A stretch of 64,000 bases of DNA from Saprospiraceae bacterium (GCA_013001595.1 JABDMH010000093.1:1-64000); one strand, 5' to 3'. Shown: positions 37,239-47,026, counted from the first letter of the stretch. Translations and numbers: made by a program. Notes: a model not told the origin generated them from the letters alone.

Positions 37239-37373
37239 CTGTATATACTACAGTCCACATTTATAACAATGTAAAAAGAGCAGATGTTCCTTTGGAAGCA
37301 TCAATTCAACAACACCTTCCCAAGACCATCTTGATTGGAAATGGTATAATCTATATCACAGATTTCTAGCTTG

Positions 37374-37665
37374 CTAATCGTGATTGAGCAATCTAAGTTT
37401 ATGAGGGCCTATTTTAGGAATCCGCTCAATGATACCTCGAGCCTCAAGGTCTAATTTCACAGAAACTATATACCAAGGCACCCCCGTCAAAGGAGTCACT
37501 TAAGTCGTCAACCGCTCTGTCGTTGAGATCTTCATAGGTAATCACTTTTTCTTCACTAAGCATATCCAACATATACTCCTTGAGGACATCGTAACGACAT
37601 TTCAGAATATACACACCCTTTATTCCCTGGGGATGTCTGGTCATAATATGATCATCTTGTACCAT
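37374..37665 (-). pseudogene. DUF6958-family small protein, frameshifted
   Basis: The 73-codon frame starting at 37665 covers the N-terminal part of a DUF6958-like protein (HPQGIKGVYILKCRYDVLKE, then VITYEDLNDRAV and FDGGALVYSF). It then runs into unrelated residues (CEIRP) and a stop. One base further along, another frame continues the family pattern with VKLDLEARGIIERIPKIGPH and KLRLLNHD to TAG at 37374. A single extra base near 37464 explains this. It is either a recent pseudogene or a sequencing error. The two parts join to about 96 residues, as expected for the family. Confidence 0.75.
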
Positions 37666-37738
37666 ATCAAAATCTTTAGGATTAGGTTAATTCAATTTCG
37701 ACATCTACATGGGTTAGCAATAATCCCACTTATTATAT

Positions 37739-38059
37739 TCATAGTTGATGCTTTCGCTGCAAGTAGCTTCCCAGACCATGAAGTCTGTTTTTCCAAAAAA
37801 TCTCTAGGGCCGTAATGTATTCCTCCACCTCTTGGAGTGCCTCCAGCTGGAGGTAACAATTTCGCTGGCGCGCATCGGACGCATCTACCTCAATGTCCAC
37901 TAAGTTGCTTTGTTGTAAAATCTTTATGTGTTTGGATACAGCAGGTCTAGTCATGTCAAACTGCTCGGCAATGGTATTGATGCTGGCCGGGTGTTGTGCC
38001 AACATACGCAGGATGTCTCGTCGAGTGGGATCTGCCAATGCTTTAAAGACATCATTCAT
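37739..38059 (-). CDS. ArsR-family winged-helix regulator
   Basis: The 106-residue protein is a compact winged helix (ALADPTRRDILRMLAQHP, then TIAEQFDMTRPAVSKHIKILQ with the recognition helix). It belongs to the ArsR subfamily paired with SRPBCC genes. It lacks the ArsR-type CxC metal motif, so metal sensing is unlikely. The start overlaps the SRPBCC stop by four bases (ATGA), so the pair is one operon. It probably represses its own operon through sites upstream of 38472. The inducer is unknown. Confidence 0.87.
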   Translation of the reverse strand: MNDVFKALADPTRRDILRMLAQHPASINTIAEQFDMTRPAVSKHIKILQQSNLVDIEVDASDARQRNCYLQLEALQEVEEYITALEIFWKNRLHGLGSYLQRKHQL

Positions 38060-38472
38060 TTAGCTAAATATTTAGGCAATGCAACAGTCAATATCCTACA
38101 CCTCCAACCGTTAGCCAGTATTTTGCGCACGATGATGGCATTTAGCAGTCCATCGAAACCGCTGTGTTCAAATAGGAGTTCGGTGTTTCTTTCATCAATA
38201 GACTTCAAAGTAAAGGTGACTTTCGAATTCTGTAGAGATCCGCCACTCCAACTAAATGAGTTGGTCGGTGGAATAACCTCAAGTACTTCACAGTAAACGG
38301 TGCCATCGAATCCTGGATAAGACTTGGTCTTAAATGCAAATCTATGGCCAAACACTGGTTTAATATCACATTCCATCAGCCACTCGCTCATCGCTTGCGC
38401 ATCAGTCAAGTCCTCCCACACGTCTTGTACGGGAAAATCGTATACAATGCGTTGTTTTATGGATTTGGTCAC
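38056..38472 (-). CDS. SRPBCC/AHSA1-family protein
   Basis: The 138-residue protein starts with GTG. It has the START-like AHSA1 pattern: KSIKQRIVYDFPVQDVWEDL, then the pocket strands SEWLMECDIKPVFGHRF and SNSFSWSGGSL-type hairpin, then TELLFEHSGF. It lacks the conserved tail helix FLEGGW and shows an altered NGWRC instead. Such proteins bind hydrophobic ligands; partners are usually an ArsR regulator, as here. The upstream repeat TATGTAACTAAA suggests autoregulation. Substrate is unknown. Confidence 0.82.
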   Translation of the reverse strand: MTKSIKQRIVYDFPVQDVWEDLTDAQAMSEWLMECDIKPVFGHRFAFKTKSYPGFDGTVYCEVLEVIPPTNSFSWSGGSLQNSKVTFTLKSIDERNTELLFEHSGFDGLLNAIIVRKILANGWRCRILTVALPKYLAK

Positions 38473-38477
38473 AGATA

Positions 38478-38527
38478 TATGTAACTAAATATTTACCCAA
38501 AAAAAAAGGAAACTTTTTAGTTACATA
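38478..38527. promoter_or_regulatory. Inverted-repeat operator candidate upstream of SRPBCC/ArsR operon
   Basis: TATGTAACTAAA (38478-38489) and TTTAGTTACATA (38516-38527) are perfect 12-base inverted copies separated by 26 bases, just upstream of the GTG start at 38472. The spacing and length fit a dimer-binding operator for the ArsR protein of the operon. Within the left copy lies CTAAATATTTA, which recurs as CTAAATATTTAG at 38064-38075, near the ArsR start. The interpretation as an operator is inference. Confidence 0.5.
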
Positions 38528-38572
38528 CAAATATTTATTCAATTCCAATTGCTATTATATATAAAAATCCAA

Positions 38573-40102
38573 CTATTTTTTAACAGGATTAGGTTGGTTG
38601 AAATACCAAGCAGGAAACGGTCCCTGCTTTGACTTATCAGGATGACGGTGGTAAAATTGCTGGCCCCGATCAGGCAGTAAGTTCATACGCGTGCCACCAG
38701 TCTGTGTCAACATGTCGAACAACAGCTCTTTCATATTGGCGATGGTATCTACATATGCCGCATTGTTGATTAAGTTTTCTTCTTCGAGTGGATCTCCTCG
38801 CATATCATAGAGTTCATCAGTGTCCCATAGACCATGGTACCGAATGAATTTAAAATGGTCATTTCTAACCGCAAAGATCGTGGGTGTTTGTGGATAATTC
38901 CATTCCCAATAGTATTCATATAATAAGGTATTTCTCCATTCGGTGACATTGCCTTGTACAACGGGCCAAAAACTCTCCCCATCCATGAAGTCAGGCACTT
39001 GCACTCCGGCTACCTGGAGTAGGGTCGGCGCAATATCAATATTAGCTACCACAGCCTTGATCTTCTCTCCAGCATCAATCTGGTCAGGATAATGCATCAT
39101 GAGTGGAACTCTGATGGAGGCTTCATATGCTGTGCGTTTATCGATCAAGCCATGATCACCAAACTGAAATCCATTGTCACCCATGTACACCACTAAGGTG
39201 TTTTCAAGCTTGCCATTCTTTTCCAAATATTCAAACGTACGACCTAAATTGTCATCGACAGCAGTCAACGCTTCACAGTACCGCTTATAGTAGGTCGACA
39301 CTTCAAAATCCTCGAGATTATACCCATAATCAGCACCGTGCCTACTATTGCGCTGATCCACCAACCACCTGGGTTTTCCTCGATAATTTTCCCCAGTATT
39401 TGCAAAGGTTTTTGGCGGGACCCAAGTTTCCTGATCATACTTATGCCGATCCTGATCCCTTGGCACAAAATCAGAATGCACCGCCTTATGGCTGATATAG
39501 AGGAAGAAGGGTTTCTGCTTCTCCTTTCGCTCATCTAGCCAGGTGAGGGCATAGTCAGTTATTTCATCCGTGATGTAACCTCTTTGCGGTACTCTTTCCT
39601 GTCCGTTGATATTCCAACCATCATATCTAGTTTGTGGTACCACTCGAGTAGTTCCATGACCATCAGGATAATAGGTGCCCTGACCCCTGAACGCAACCCA
39701 ATGATCAAAGCCACGTTGAGGTTCATCAAGATCACCCATATGCCACTTGCCAATAAAGGCCGTTTCATAGCCTGCCTTCTGTAACAACTGAGGAAAAAAA
39801 GTCAGCTCAACATTCACAGGATTGTAGTTGTTTACCACTCCATGGTTATGTGCATACAATCCGGTTAAAATCGACGCTCGGCTGGGCGAACACAAGGAAG
39901 TGGTAACGAAGGCATTTTCAAAGTGTGCCCCATTTCTGGCCATCTGATCCATGTAGGGTGTTTCCACAAAAGGATGATCCATAAATCCCACGACATCCCA
40001 CCGGTGATCATCGCAGAGAACAAAGATTATGTTGGGCTGATCTTGTGCTTGGATCGATACCATCCATAGCAATACATGAAAAACCAGCAATAGATATCTC
40101 AT
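38573..40102 (-). CDS. Secreted sulfatase, Cys-type (formylglycine)
   Basis: The 509-residue protein begins with a signal peptide (MRYLLLVFHVLLWMVSIQAQ). The sulfatase domain has the metal-site CDDHRWD near 30 and the modification motif CSPSR (Cys71-Arg75), which needs conversion of Cys71 to formylglycine by an anaerobic or FGE-type enzyme not seen here. Further motifs are HNHGVV, GKWHMGDLDEPQRGFDHW and the metal-binding GDNGFQFGDHG. The overall pattern is of S1-type sulfatases on sulfated glycans or sulfated marine polysaccharides. The substrate cannot be told. A haem-binding protein gene lies 56 bases upstream on the same strand. Confidence 0.9.
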   Translation of the reverse strand: MRYLLLVFHVLLWMVSIQAQDQPNIIFVLCDDHRWDVVGFMDHPFVETPYMDQMARNGAHFENAFVTTSLCSPSRASILTGLYAHNHGVVNNYNPVNVELTFFPQLLQKAGYETAFIGKWHMGDLDEPQRGFDHWVAFRGQGTYYPDGHGTTRVVPQTRYDGWNINGQERVPQRGYITDEITDYALTWLDERKEKQKPFFLYISHKAVHSDFVPRDQDRHKYDQETWVPPKTFANTGENYRGKPRWLVDQRNSRHGADYGYNLEDFEVSTYYKRYCEALTAVDDNLGRTFEYLEKNGKLENTLVVYMGDNGFQFGDHGLIDKRTAYEASIRVPLMMHYPDQIDAGEKIKAVVANIDIAPTLLQVAGVQVPDFMDGESFWPVVQGNVTEWRNTLLYEYYWEWNYPQTPTIFAVRNDHFKFIRYHGLWDTDELYDMRGDPLEEENLINNAAYVDTIANMKELLFDMLTQTGGTRMNLLPDRGQQFYHRHPDKSKQGPFPAWYFNQPNPVKK

Positions 40103-40158
40103 CAGCAGTCTATTATGAAAAAGTAGCTATCCCAGAGAAACAACATACACTGAAGTTA

Positions 40159-40629
40159 CTACTCTTCGAAATTTTCGTACTTGGGCATTTTGCCCTTGAA
40201 CCAATTGGCTACCGATTCCCGCTGCTGCTGGGAGAATCGAGCCTCCTTATGTGTCCAAGTATATGAGGGCAGGGGCATATGTCCTTCTTCTACTTCCTCG
40301 TAGCACTCTTCCAATTTATGATGTGCCCGTTTATTGGTATAGGTGGCCCATTCAGAGAAATTTAAGTGATGCCTACCTTCATTGACATGTCCTTTCAACC
40401 AAAATGATATGGGTGCAATGTTACTATACCAGGGATAGGTAGTTTCATGTGAATGACAATCGTAGCAGGTAGTGGAAATAATGGAAGCAATGTCTTCTGG
40501 TGGTTGTAGTAGGGTCAAGAAGTCTTTACTAGGATCAGTTTCGGGTTTAGTCTTATCAATGCGGATAAACTGTATTAGAACCAAAAGGATCAACAATCCA
40601 ATTAATACCTTTTTAATGGTCTTATTCAT
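40159..40629 (-). CDS. Haem-binding domain protein (Haem_bd)
   Basis: The start is set at the ATG giving MNKTIKKVLIGLLILLVLIQF; 17 upstream codons are open but have no coding character. The 156-residue protein has one N-terminal transmembrane anchor and the Haem_bd domain with CYDCHS (Cys55, Cys58, His59), followed by YPWYSNIAPISFWLKGHVNEGR and a hydrophobic pocket. It is attached to the inner membrane facing the periplasm and binds haem c; electron transfer or haem handling is likely. It precedes the sulfatase gene with which it shares the strand, but a functional link is not evident. Confidence 0.85.
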   Translation of the reverse strand: MNKTIKKVLIGLLILLVLIQFIRIDKTKPETDPSKDFLTLLQPPEDIASIISTTCYDCHSHETTYPWYSNIAPISFWLKGHVNEGRHHLNFSEWATYTNKRAHHKLEECYEEVEEGHMPLPSYTWTHKEARFSQQQRESVANWFKGKMPKYENFEE

Positions 40630-40827
40630 GGCGAATATCTTTTGCGGTTGACAAGATAAGGATATTGGCATGAAGGCCAATTGACATATCCTCTTCTGTA
40701 GGCTGTTTCAAAAGTGCTGGTCCTGTAAAATCAAAAAACTAGTTAGACTAGTCAACTAGAGAACCATCGGAGGTAAGGAAATACTTCGAAATAGTCGAGA
40801 ATTGCGACAGTTTCTTAAGTGCCAAGA

Positions 40828-43197
40828 TTAATGATTAAACGCAACTCGAAGTGCACGCAGCCCCTGAACTCCCTGTAGAGGTTTAATTTCAAGATCTTCT
40901 ACATGATCCTTCAGCAGTCCCTCATTGATTAGGTAGTTCAGATAGCCCAGATACTCCTTTTTCTCCTTCTCTTGTAAATAGGCAATGGATATCGTATCTG
41001 CTTTGCGCAAACGCTCCTTAGAGTCAGCTATCGTCGCTTTGTCAATCCGATTTTTTATGACTTCATATTGAAGGTGGTAAGCCCCATCAATGTCAAAATG
41101 TTTTTCGTCCAATCTAAATTTAATAGACAAACTGCTGCTATAAACGAGGATAAGATAAGACATCGGCAAATGAAGGGGCAACGATTCTTGAACAGATTTT
41201 ATGCGCTCATGTATCTCGATCATACTCTTCAATTGCCACAGCCGGAGGTTGTGCAAATGATGTATGGTAAACTGATCATGTTGCAGGAGTGACTGCCCCA
41301 AATACATGGTGTACTCTACTCCATCGGTTTTGTACTTTTCGAAATAATGTGGAATAATTTGCTGGTTGATAATTTCCTGCTTATCCAGATGGTTTGAGAT
41401 GGTTCTGTTTAGGGCATTTATACTGTCCTGATAGTCTTTACGTGCCTGATAAACTATCTGCAAGTCATGGTCTATTTTGTCCATGTATCCTTGTACCAAC
41501 TCAGCTATGGCAAGGTTTTTCTTACCTAGGTCTTTCAACAGGGGGTGGATTTCTTCGCGTAGCACGTCCGCCACACTTGCTTCAAGACTATTGTTAAATT
41601 CACCCTCGACTGCTTCCAAATATGCCTTCAGTTGGAACAGGTGTTTTTGTAAAATCGGATAGCCAAAATACTGGTGTACACGTTCTAAGACTTCGTATAG
41701 CAGGACAAGGTTTTTCTTCATATCTGTCCTTACAGCTTTGTTCCTGATCTTCGTGGAGTTGATGATATCAATTTGGCCGTAGAAGGGATGAACACCCCTA
41801 AAAATGATAGGCCTCAAGCTGGCCATGTCACCTTTGTTTTCTTTTTCCTCTATAAAATCGAATGCCGTTTCTGTAAATTTCCACAGTACACTGGGATGAA
41901 TATTCGTGTACTGTTCTTGAATTATATTCTGAATTCTATTTTCTACAGATTTCCTACTCTCCTCCAATGCTATATCATAGAGTGGGAGTATTTCTTTCAG
42001 TTTGAGTTTTTTCAAATAATTAAATGCGAATGGTTCTGATGAGGCTAACTCCATCATACCAATGACCTGCTTAACTTGATCTCGCAACGGTACGATCATT
42101 AGACTGCGGTATCCATTGTTTACCAAGGCCTGTTCAATCGGCGTAGGGTTTTCAATCTTTCTCAGGTCAGAAATAATCTCCGTTTTGTTCTGACGACAGG
42201 CCTGTTCATATGGGCTCGTTCTTACCAGACTGCCTACGAACGGATGTTCATCCTTGACTATCGGATAGTTAATCTTATACCGATGAGCCACCGACCTTTC
42301 TGTGGGGTAGTCCAAGGCAGAAATACCGACTTCTACATTCTCCACCTGTAGGTAAATTCTTGTCAGATTTGCAATGGTTCTGGCCGTTTCATTATTGAGA
42401 AGTGCACCGGGAGCCAAAAGAATCCTACGCAGCTGCGACAGTGTCTCGACTTCAGTCACGTCGTTCATGAAGGCAATAAATAAACCCTCGAAATGGAACA
42501 CATTGGGTGAAAAAGTATCTAACCAAAGAGAGACATCTTTCGAATTATTCAATAGATAATTCAACTTCTCAGGACTAATTTTGGGAGGAGTACCCTTCAC
42601 TTTTACCTGCAGATAATCCAACATGGAATTGGTCTTGTAAAACATCTCCTTGTTGGTATCCTCGTACTTAACTCTGAATAAAAAAGGCAAAACGGTTTCT
42701 AGCTTGACCCCATAGTGCTTCTTTAGAATAATGAGACAGGCTCGTATGCTGTAGGGTATCTTGTCAAACTCGCCAAATTGCTGAAATTCAATACTCGAAT
42801 TTGGATCGGAAAGAAGCAATTGCATTGACTCAGTCGTATAAAATGGAGCAATGCCAAAAGGGGCCGAAGCATATCCAATCAGCTTCTTGGATAATACCGC
42901 TGGGAAAATACCACTCAATAGCAAGGTGATGACCTCGCTGTGTTCTGATAAGAAAGTCTGAACATCCTCATATGGATCAAGTAACGAAGGATGTTTGGTC
43001 ACATACTGGCTTATTTCAGATGCGATCAGCCTATTCTGAGGGTGATTTGCCTCTAACTTGGATCGCCAAAACTTAACCAATGGCTCCATGCTTAACCTGG
43101 ACTTGAAAGGAAAATCTTCAAGACCCATGCTTAAACGGGCTTCACCAAGCATCTGCTCAGCTTGCTTTAATACCGGCCATTCCACAATTTTTGCCAT
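40828..43197 (-). CDS. Large GAF-domain-like protein of unknown function
   Basis: The 789-residue protein has no signal peptide and no transmembrane segment, so it is cytosolic. A GAF-like region lies around residues 330-400, marked by VNNGYRSLMIVPLRDQVKQVIGMMELAS, cut here into shorter cues: NGYRSLMIVPLRDQ and VIGMMELAS. The C-terminal half is helical, with a coiled coil near 550-640 (HPLLKDLGKKNLAI). It belongs to a group of long Bacteroidota GAF proteins with no assigned role; histidine kinase and cyclase domains are absent. It is a single gene, on the same strand as and 94 bases downstream of the large phosphoesterase gene. Function is unknown. Confidence 0.65.
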   Translation of the reverse strand: MAKIVEWPVLKQAEQMLGEARLSMGLEDFPFKSRLSMEPLVKFWRSKLEANHPQNRLIASEISQYVTKHPSLLDPYEDVQTFLSEHSEVITLLLSGIFPAVLSKKLIGYASAPFGIAPFYTTESMQLLLSDPNSSIEFQQFGEFDKIPYSIRACLIILKKHYGVKLETVLPFLFRVKYEDTNKEMFYKTNSMLDYLQVKVKGTPPKISPEKLNYLLNNSKDVSLWLDTFSPNVFHFEGLFIAFMNDVTEVETLSQLRRILLAPGALLNNETARTIANLTRIYLQVENVEVGISALDYPTERSVAHRYKINYPIVKDEHPFVGSLVRTSPYEQACRQNKTEIISDLRKIENPTPIEQALVNNGYRSLMIVPLRDQVKQVIGMMELASSEPFAFNYLKKLKLKEILPLYDIALEESRKSVENRIQNIIQEQYTNIHPSVLWKFTETAFDFIEEKENKGDMASLRPIIFRGVHPFYGQIDIINSTKIRNKAVRTDMKKNLVLLYEVLERVHQYFGYPILQKHLFQLKAYLEAVEGEFNNSLEASVADVLREEIHPLLKDLGKKNLAIAELVQGYMDKIDHDLQIVYQARKDYQDSINALNRTISNHLDKQEIINQQIIPHYFEKYKTDGVEYTMYLGQSLLQHDQFTIHHLHNLRLWQLKSMIEIHERIKSVQESLPLHLPMSYLILVYSSSLSIKFRLDEKHFDIDGAYHLQYEVIKNRIDKATIADSKERLRKADTISIAYLQEKEKKEYLGYLNYLINEGLLKDHVEDLEIKPLQGVQGLRALRVAFNH

Positions 43198-43291
43198 CTT
43201 TCTGCAGCTATATTATCTGCGCAAAGGTCGGCAAATTAGTACGGCAATGTGCAAATTAGAATGATTCAAGGTCTTGCACCCTCACAACTCA

Positions 43292-46200
43292 CTAGAATGC
43301 ATATCCAAGTCCTGCCAAGATACGAGCACCCTCACTGCCATCATGTACACCTAGTCTAAGGACAGCAGAATTCACCAAATTAAACCAGAGAGATCCACCC
43401 ACATTACCATACCACTGATCACTGTCTTCTCCTTCAGCCCAAACTCGACCATAATCTGCACTGAGGGTCATACCTATAGCCATCGGTAGTACATTGTTCT
43501 TTACTCTAAGCAACGGTATCCGAACATCATTGCTGTGAAACAAAGATGCGCCCCCGGTAAATCGCTCTATTCGGTATCCCCGCAAGTTAGATAGTCCACC
43601 AATCGTGGCTCCATGATAAAAGTCAAAATCCCCCCAAATTTGTCGACCACCGAGATGTGTAGCAAATATCACCAATTGCTGTTTGTCCAATGGAATGTAA
43701 AAGGTGAGCTCACCACCGACTTCCCGGAACGAACGATCCTCCACATTCAGGTTTTGCCTCAGCGAAGCACGCGCATGAAATGCCATGCCTCTTCGGGGAT
43801 AGACCAGGTTGTCTTTATTTTCGAGATCATAAGTCACCTGTGCACCTAGGTAAGCTTGGTTGGAAAAGATCTCATCACGTACGTTCAATTCAGAAAGCGA
43901 AATGACTCGGTTTTCTGTCCTTTCAACCTTGAATTGCTCAAAGACTGGTGAAACACCAAGGGCTGCGCCACCCCCAAACCTACGTTCAAAAGCAGGCATC
44001 AACCGAAATAACTTGGTGCGTACGCGATAATATTCATTGCTTTCGACGTTTTGACTGGTGTTACCCAAACCGTAAAAATTTTGAGCAAACCGGGGCGTCT
44101 GAAAATGTATACTAGGTTTGAAATTCCATCGACCGAGTACGTCGACAAAAGTGCCCTTCCAGCTGAAAGAAAATGCACTGGTGATAAAGGCATAATTAAT
44201 GCCAACTTGATGTCGCTGTCCAAAGGGCTTTTTCTTAAAGCTAGGTACCGTGTGATCGATGGCTCCCCCAATAAACAGACCATCATCTGAATAAATAGAC
44301 AAGTATGGTACAGCCAAAGTGAATGGATAATCAAATTCTCTGAAGTGATATTCATTGGCTAAGCGTACATCGGATCGCTTATCCTTTGACTCAGCATTGA
44401 GTTTAAGCTTATTCTTGGTCAGATCGTCATAGATCCAATTGCGTTTAGATGGACCGCCGACCTTACTCTCATCAATGAAGGTATCTTCATCCTGCCCCCC
44501 AACCATTCTGATCTTTGGACCCCGAGTCACTTCACCCACGATTTTGAAGTCGTCCTTACCATCTAGTCCGTATAAAATAATTTCTTGGGTCTCGGTATGG
44601 TCAAATCGACGATCGTAGATCTTCCGTTCCTTTTCCTGATCCTTCGAACGGTAGACCCGTACCCTGGTGAATCTCTCTGACAGTCTCTCCACCAGAAAAT
44701 AATCGGCCTTATTGGTTCCGACCACATCCACCGACTTGGCAAGAAAATGGTAGAGGTCACCAGCCATGTCCATAAGATTATCTCTTCGTGCCTTTAAGGT
44801 CTTGGCAATATCCGAACCTCCCTGATTGTAAATGGTTTCGGGCCAGGTCTGCAAGGCTTGATCTATGACCGAATCTGTCAATCCCTCTTGAATCTTTTCC
44901 ACTTGCCTTTGCCATTCTTCCCAGGTAAGTTCATTGAGAAATCTACGATCAAAATACCTGGTGCCCCACGTCAGCCAGTGCACTTTCTTGGTTCGATCTG
45001 GAAATTCTTGCATCGGACGCAGATTAATGACTGCTCGAGTGGCTAAACTCGTAAAGAAGCCATCAAATTTTGCGAAAGCCTGATCCCGGTCGCGAGGTAT
45101 GGGTCGATAAATGTGGTCATCTCCCTCATCAAATTTGGCCCACCGCCATTGATCATCATGTCGATCCCAATCACTTAGCACCAAATCGAATAATCGAGAT
45201 CGTACCACCCAATCTTTGTCAACGAGATGGTGGTCACTTTTTTGGAGTTGTTGCAATAGATCCAGCGAGCTTATGATGTCGTCTGAGCGTCCAAAACTTT
45301 CTACATCAGATCGATCCCCTGCTGGTCGTTCTTCAAACAGATAGAGGCCTTCTCCATACTCTTGGTTGTAGCCATGTAAATAATCCTGACTTGGCACATA
45401 CACCAATTGAGGATTGGCATGATAGACATCTATAGCATCGGCCATCGGAGGGATGACAAATGCAGCGTATGGATGAGCAGTAGTGAAGAAATCACGCATG
45501 AGATCCACAACAAAGGTGTTGGCAAATGCTTCGGGAAGCAGTTTGTCAACGTTCTTTTGCATGCCCCTCAAGGAGTATTGTCGTCCTTCGGGACCTTCCA
45601 GGCGTAACGATTTTGTCTGCATTCCACCACCTCGCCTTACGGGTACCAAACCACCCTTTTCATATTGTAGGTTCAAAACTGGTACTTTCACCTCTGTGCC
45701 ATAGAGCTCCCTATACCATTTCCCCCAAAACCAATTATAAAACTTGCTTTTGTCTGTCTGTTCTATGGAGTAGATGCTTGTCGTCACGGAATCGCGAGAT
45801 AACTCTGGAATATCCTCTCTGCTTTGGTTAGAGGGCGCTTGCTTTATGACGGTACGATAGCGCTTGTTTTTGTCACCTTGCTGATCGACGGTATAAAAGA
45901 CAAGTTCTAACCTACCGTCTGCATACTGCTCAATGGCAGCAAAGCCTAGTTCTGCTGCACCAAATTTCAAGTTTTTCCCCTTGCCAAATGGAGTACTCTT
46001 TGATCCTGAACCACTGATAATGTATGGATGATCACGCTCAATGTATTGCAGGTTGTGCTCATGACCGGCCACAAAAATCAGGTTCTCAAAGTCTCTCGTC
46101 GCAGCCAGAATTTGCTGTTTGAACTCTTTGAAAGGTTGGTAGCTATTGTCTTGCTTTACGCCAGCATTGGCACGCAACAAAGGATAAAGAGATCCGACAA

Positions 46201-46963
46201 TAGGCAAAGGTAGATACAAACCTTTGATCAGATTTGTAAATGGAAATAGGTGGTCCATGATTGAAAAATAGCCGCCATGATAGCCATAAGTAAAAAGTGG
46301 ATGGTGAAAGGCCACTATGATGTCCTTGTCTCGGTTTTTTTTCAATAGTCCCGTGAAGTCCCTGATCAGCTCTTCCCGAGTATGGACCTCACACTCCGCA
46401 TTTATCTCTGGTTCTTCGTTCCAATCCCTTAGCCACCACTCTGAGTCCAGGATGATTAGCGACAAGCCATCATTTAATTCTATAAGTTCTGGACCTGCAC
46501 AACCATCTCTAGGTAAAAAGACATCATCATCGTCCAAATACTTTTTCACATACTTTTCCTGCCGTTTTAGACCTGCTAGTCCTTGCCGCCAATCATGGTC
46601 GCCCGGTATCACAATCCCTTGACCTTCATAGTCTTCCAGTACTGCAAGCTGTTGCTCAAGTGCAAAAAGCGCATTGGCCCTTTCAGGGTCTTCTTTCCTA
46701 GGCATTCCATCAGGATACATGTTATCTCCCAGGAATATGACTGAGCTCTTTTCGCCAAGTTTCTGAAGATCCACTCGTAGCGCAACTAAGGTAGGGGCTG
46801 GCTTACCTTCCGCTGAGCCACCAGCGTCACCAATCAGAAAAGTAGTATGCAGCGGTGCATCTTTGTTATCTTTATTTATGTTGGGTACACTGAGAGGTTT
46901 AGCTATATAAGGGCTGTAGGATGCACATCCCACCAATAGGATGAACAAAGGGAGCAATCGCAT
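43292..46963 (-). CDS. Lipoprotein phosphoesterase with kinase-like segment and BamA-type barrel
   Basis: The start is set at the ATG giving MRLLPLFILLVGC, a lipoprotein signal; an ATG five codons earlier (46978) is an alternative. The roughly 1,223-residue product has a calcineurin-like phosphoesterase domain (about 40-330), with GDAGG, GDN at 79-81, GDHDW at 121-125, AFHHP at 219-223 and GHEH at 300-303. A middle region (about 430-650) has YSLRGMQK, YLFEERP, DWDRH (598-602) and PIPRDRDQAF (621-630), which looks like an atypical kinase fold. A C-terminal beta-barrel of BamA/TamA type (YPRRGMAFHARASL) ends in GLGYAF. It should sit in the outer membrane. It diverges from the SdiA-regulated-type gene over 63 bases. 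Confidence 0.8.
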   Translation of the reverse strand: MRLLPLFILLVGCASYSPYIAKPLSVPNINKDNKDAPLHTTFLIGDAGGSAEGKPAPTLVALRVDLQKLGEKSSVIFLGDNMYPDGMPRKEDPERANALFALEQQLAVLEDYEGQGIVIPGDHDWRQGLAGLKRQEKYVKKYLDDDDVFLPRDGCAGPELIELNDGLSLIILDSEWWLRDWNEEPEINAECEVHTREELIRDFTGLLKKNRDKDIIVAFHHPLFTYGYHGGYFSIMDHLFPFTNLIKGLYLPLPIVGSLYPLLRANAGVKQDNSYQPFKEFKQQILAATRDFENLIFVAGHEHNLQYIERDHPYIISGSGSKSTPFGKGKNLKFGAAELGFAAIEQYADGRLELVFYTVDQQGDKNKRYRTVIKQAPSNQSREDIPELSRDSVTTSIYSIEQTDKSKFYNWFWGKWYRELYGTEVKVPVLNLQYEKGGLVPVRRGGGMQTKSLRLEGPEGRQYSLRGMQKNVDKLLPEAFANTFVVDLMRDFFTTAHPYAAFVIPPMADAIDVYHANPQLVYVPSQDYLHGYNQEYGEGLYLFEERPAGDRSDVESFGRSDDIISSLDLLQQLQKSDHHLVDKDWVVRSRLFDLVLSDWDRHDDQWRWAKFDEGDDHIYRPIPRDRDQAFAKFDGFFTSLATRAVINLRPMQEFPDRTKKVHWLTWGTRYFDRRFLNELTWEEWQRQVEKIQEGLTDSVIDQALQTWPETIYNQGGSDIAKTLKARRDNLMDMAGDLYHFLAKSVDVVGTNKADYFLVERLSERFTRVRVYRSKDQEKERKIYDRRFDHTETQEIILYGLDGKDDFKIVGEVTRGPKIRMVGGQDEDTFIDESKVGGPSKRNWIYDDLTKNKLKLNAESKDKRSDVRLANEYHFREFDYPFTLAVPYLSIYSDDGLFIGGAIDHTVPSFKKKPFGQRHQVGINYAFITSAFSFSWKGTFVDVLGRWNFKPSIHFQTPRFAQNFYGLGNTSQNVESNEYYRVRTKLFRLMPAFERRFGGGAALGVSPVFEQFKVERTENRVISLSELNVRDEIFSNQAYLGAQVTYDLENKDNLVYPRRGMAFHARASLRQNLNVEDRSFREVGGELTFYIPLDKQQLVIFATHLGGRQIWGDFDFYHGATIGGLSNLRGYRIERFTGGASLFHSNDVRIPLLRVKNNVLPMAIGMTLSADYGRVWAEGEDSDQWYGNVGGSLWFNLVNSAVLRLGVHDGSEGARILAGLGYAF

Positions 46964-47026
46964 CGATGAAAGAAACATTATCCAGAGGAAATTGTGAACA
47001 AAGTAGTTGGTATGGTATCGCACTTT

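Noticed and set aside
38064-38075. Palindrome CTAAATATTTAG as an independent operator
   Set aside because: It lies in the last codons of the SRPBCC gene and can be explained by the coding sequence; noted only as a repeat of the upstream core.
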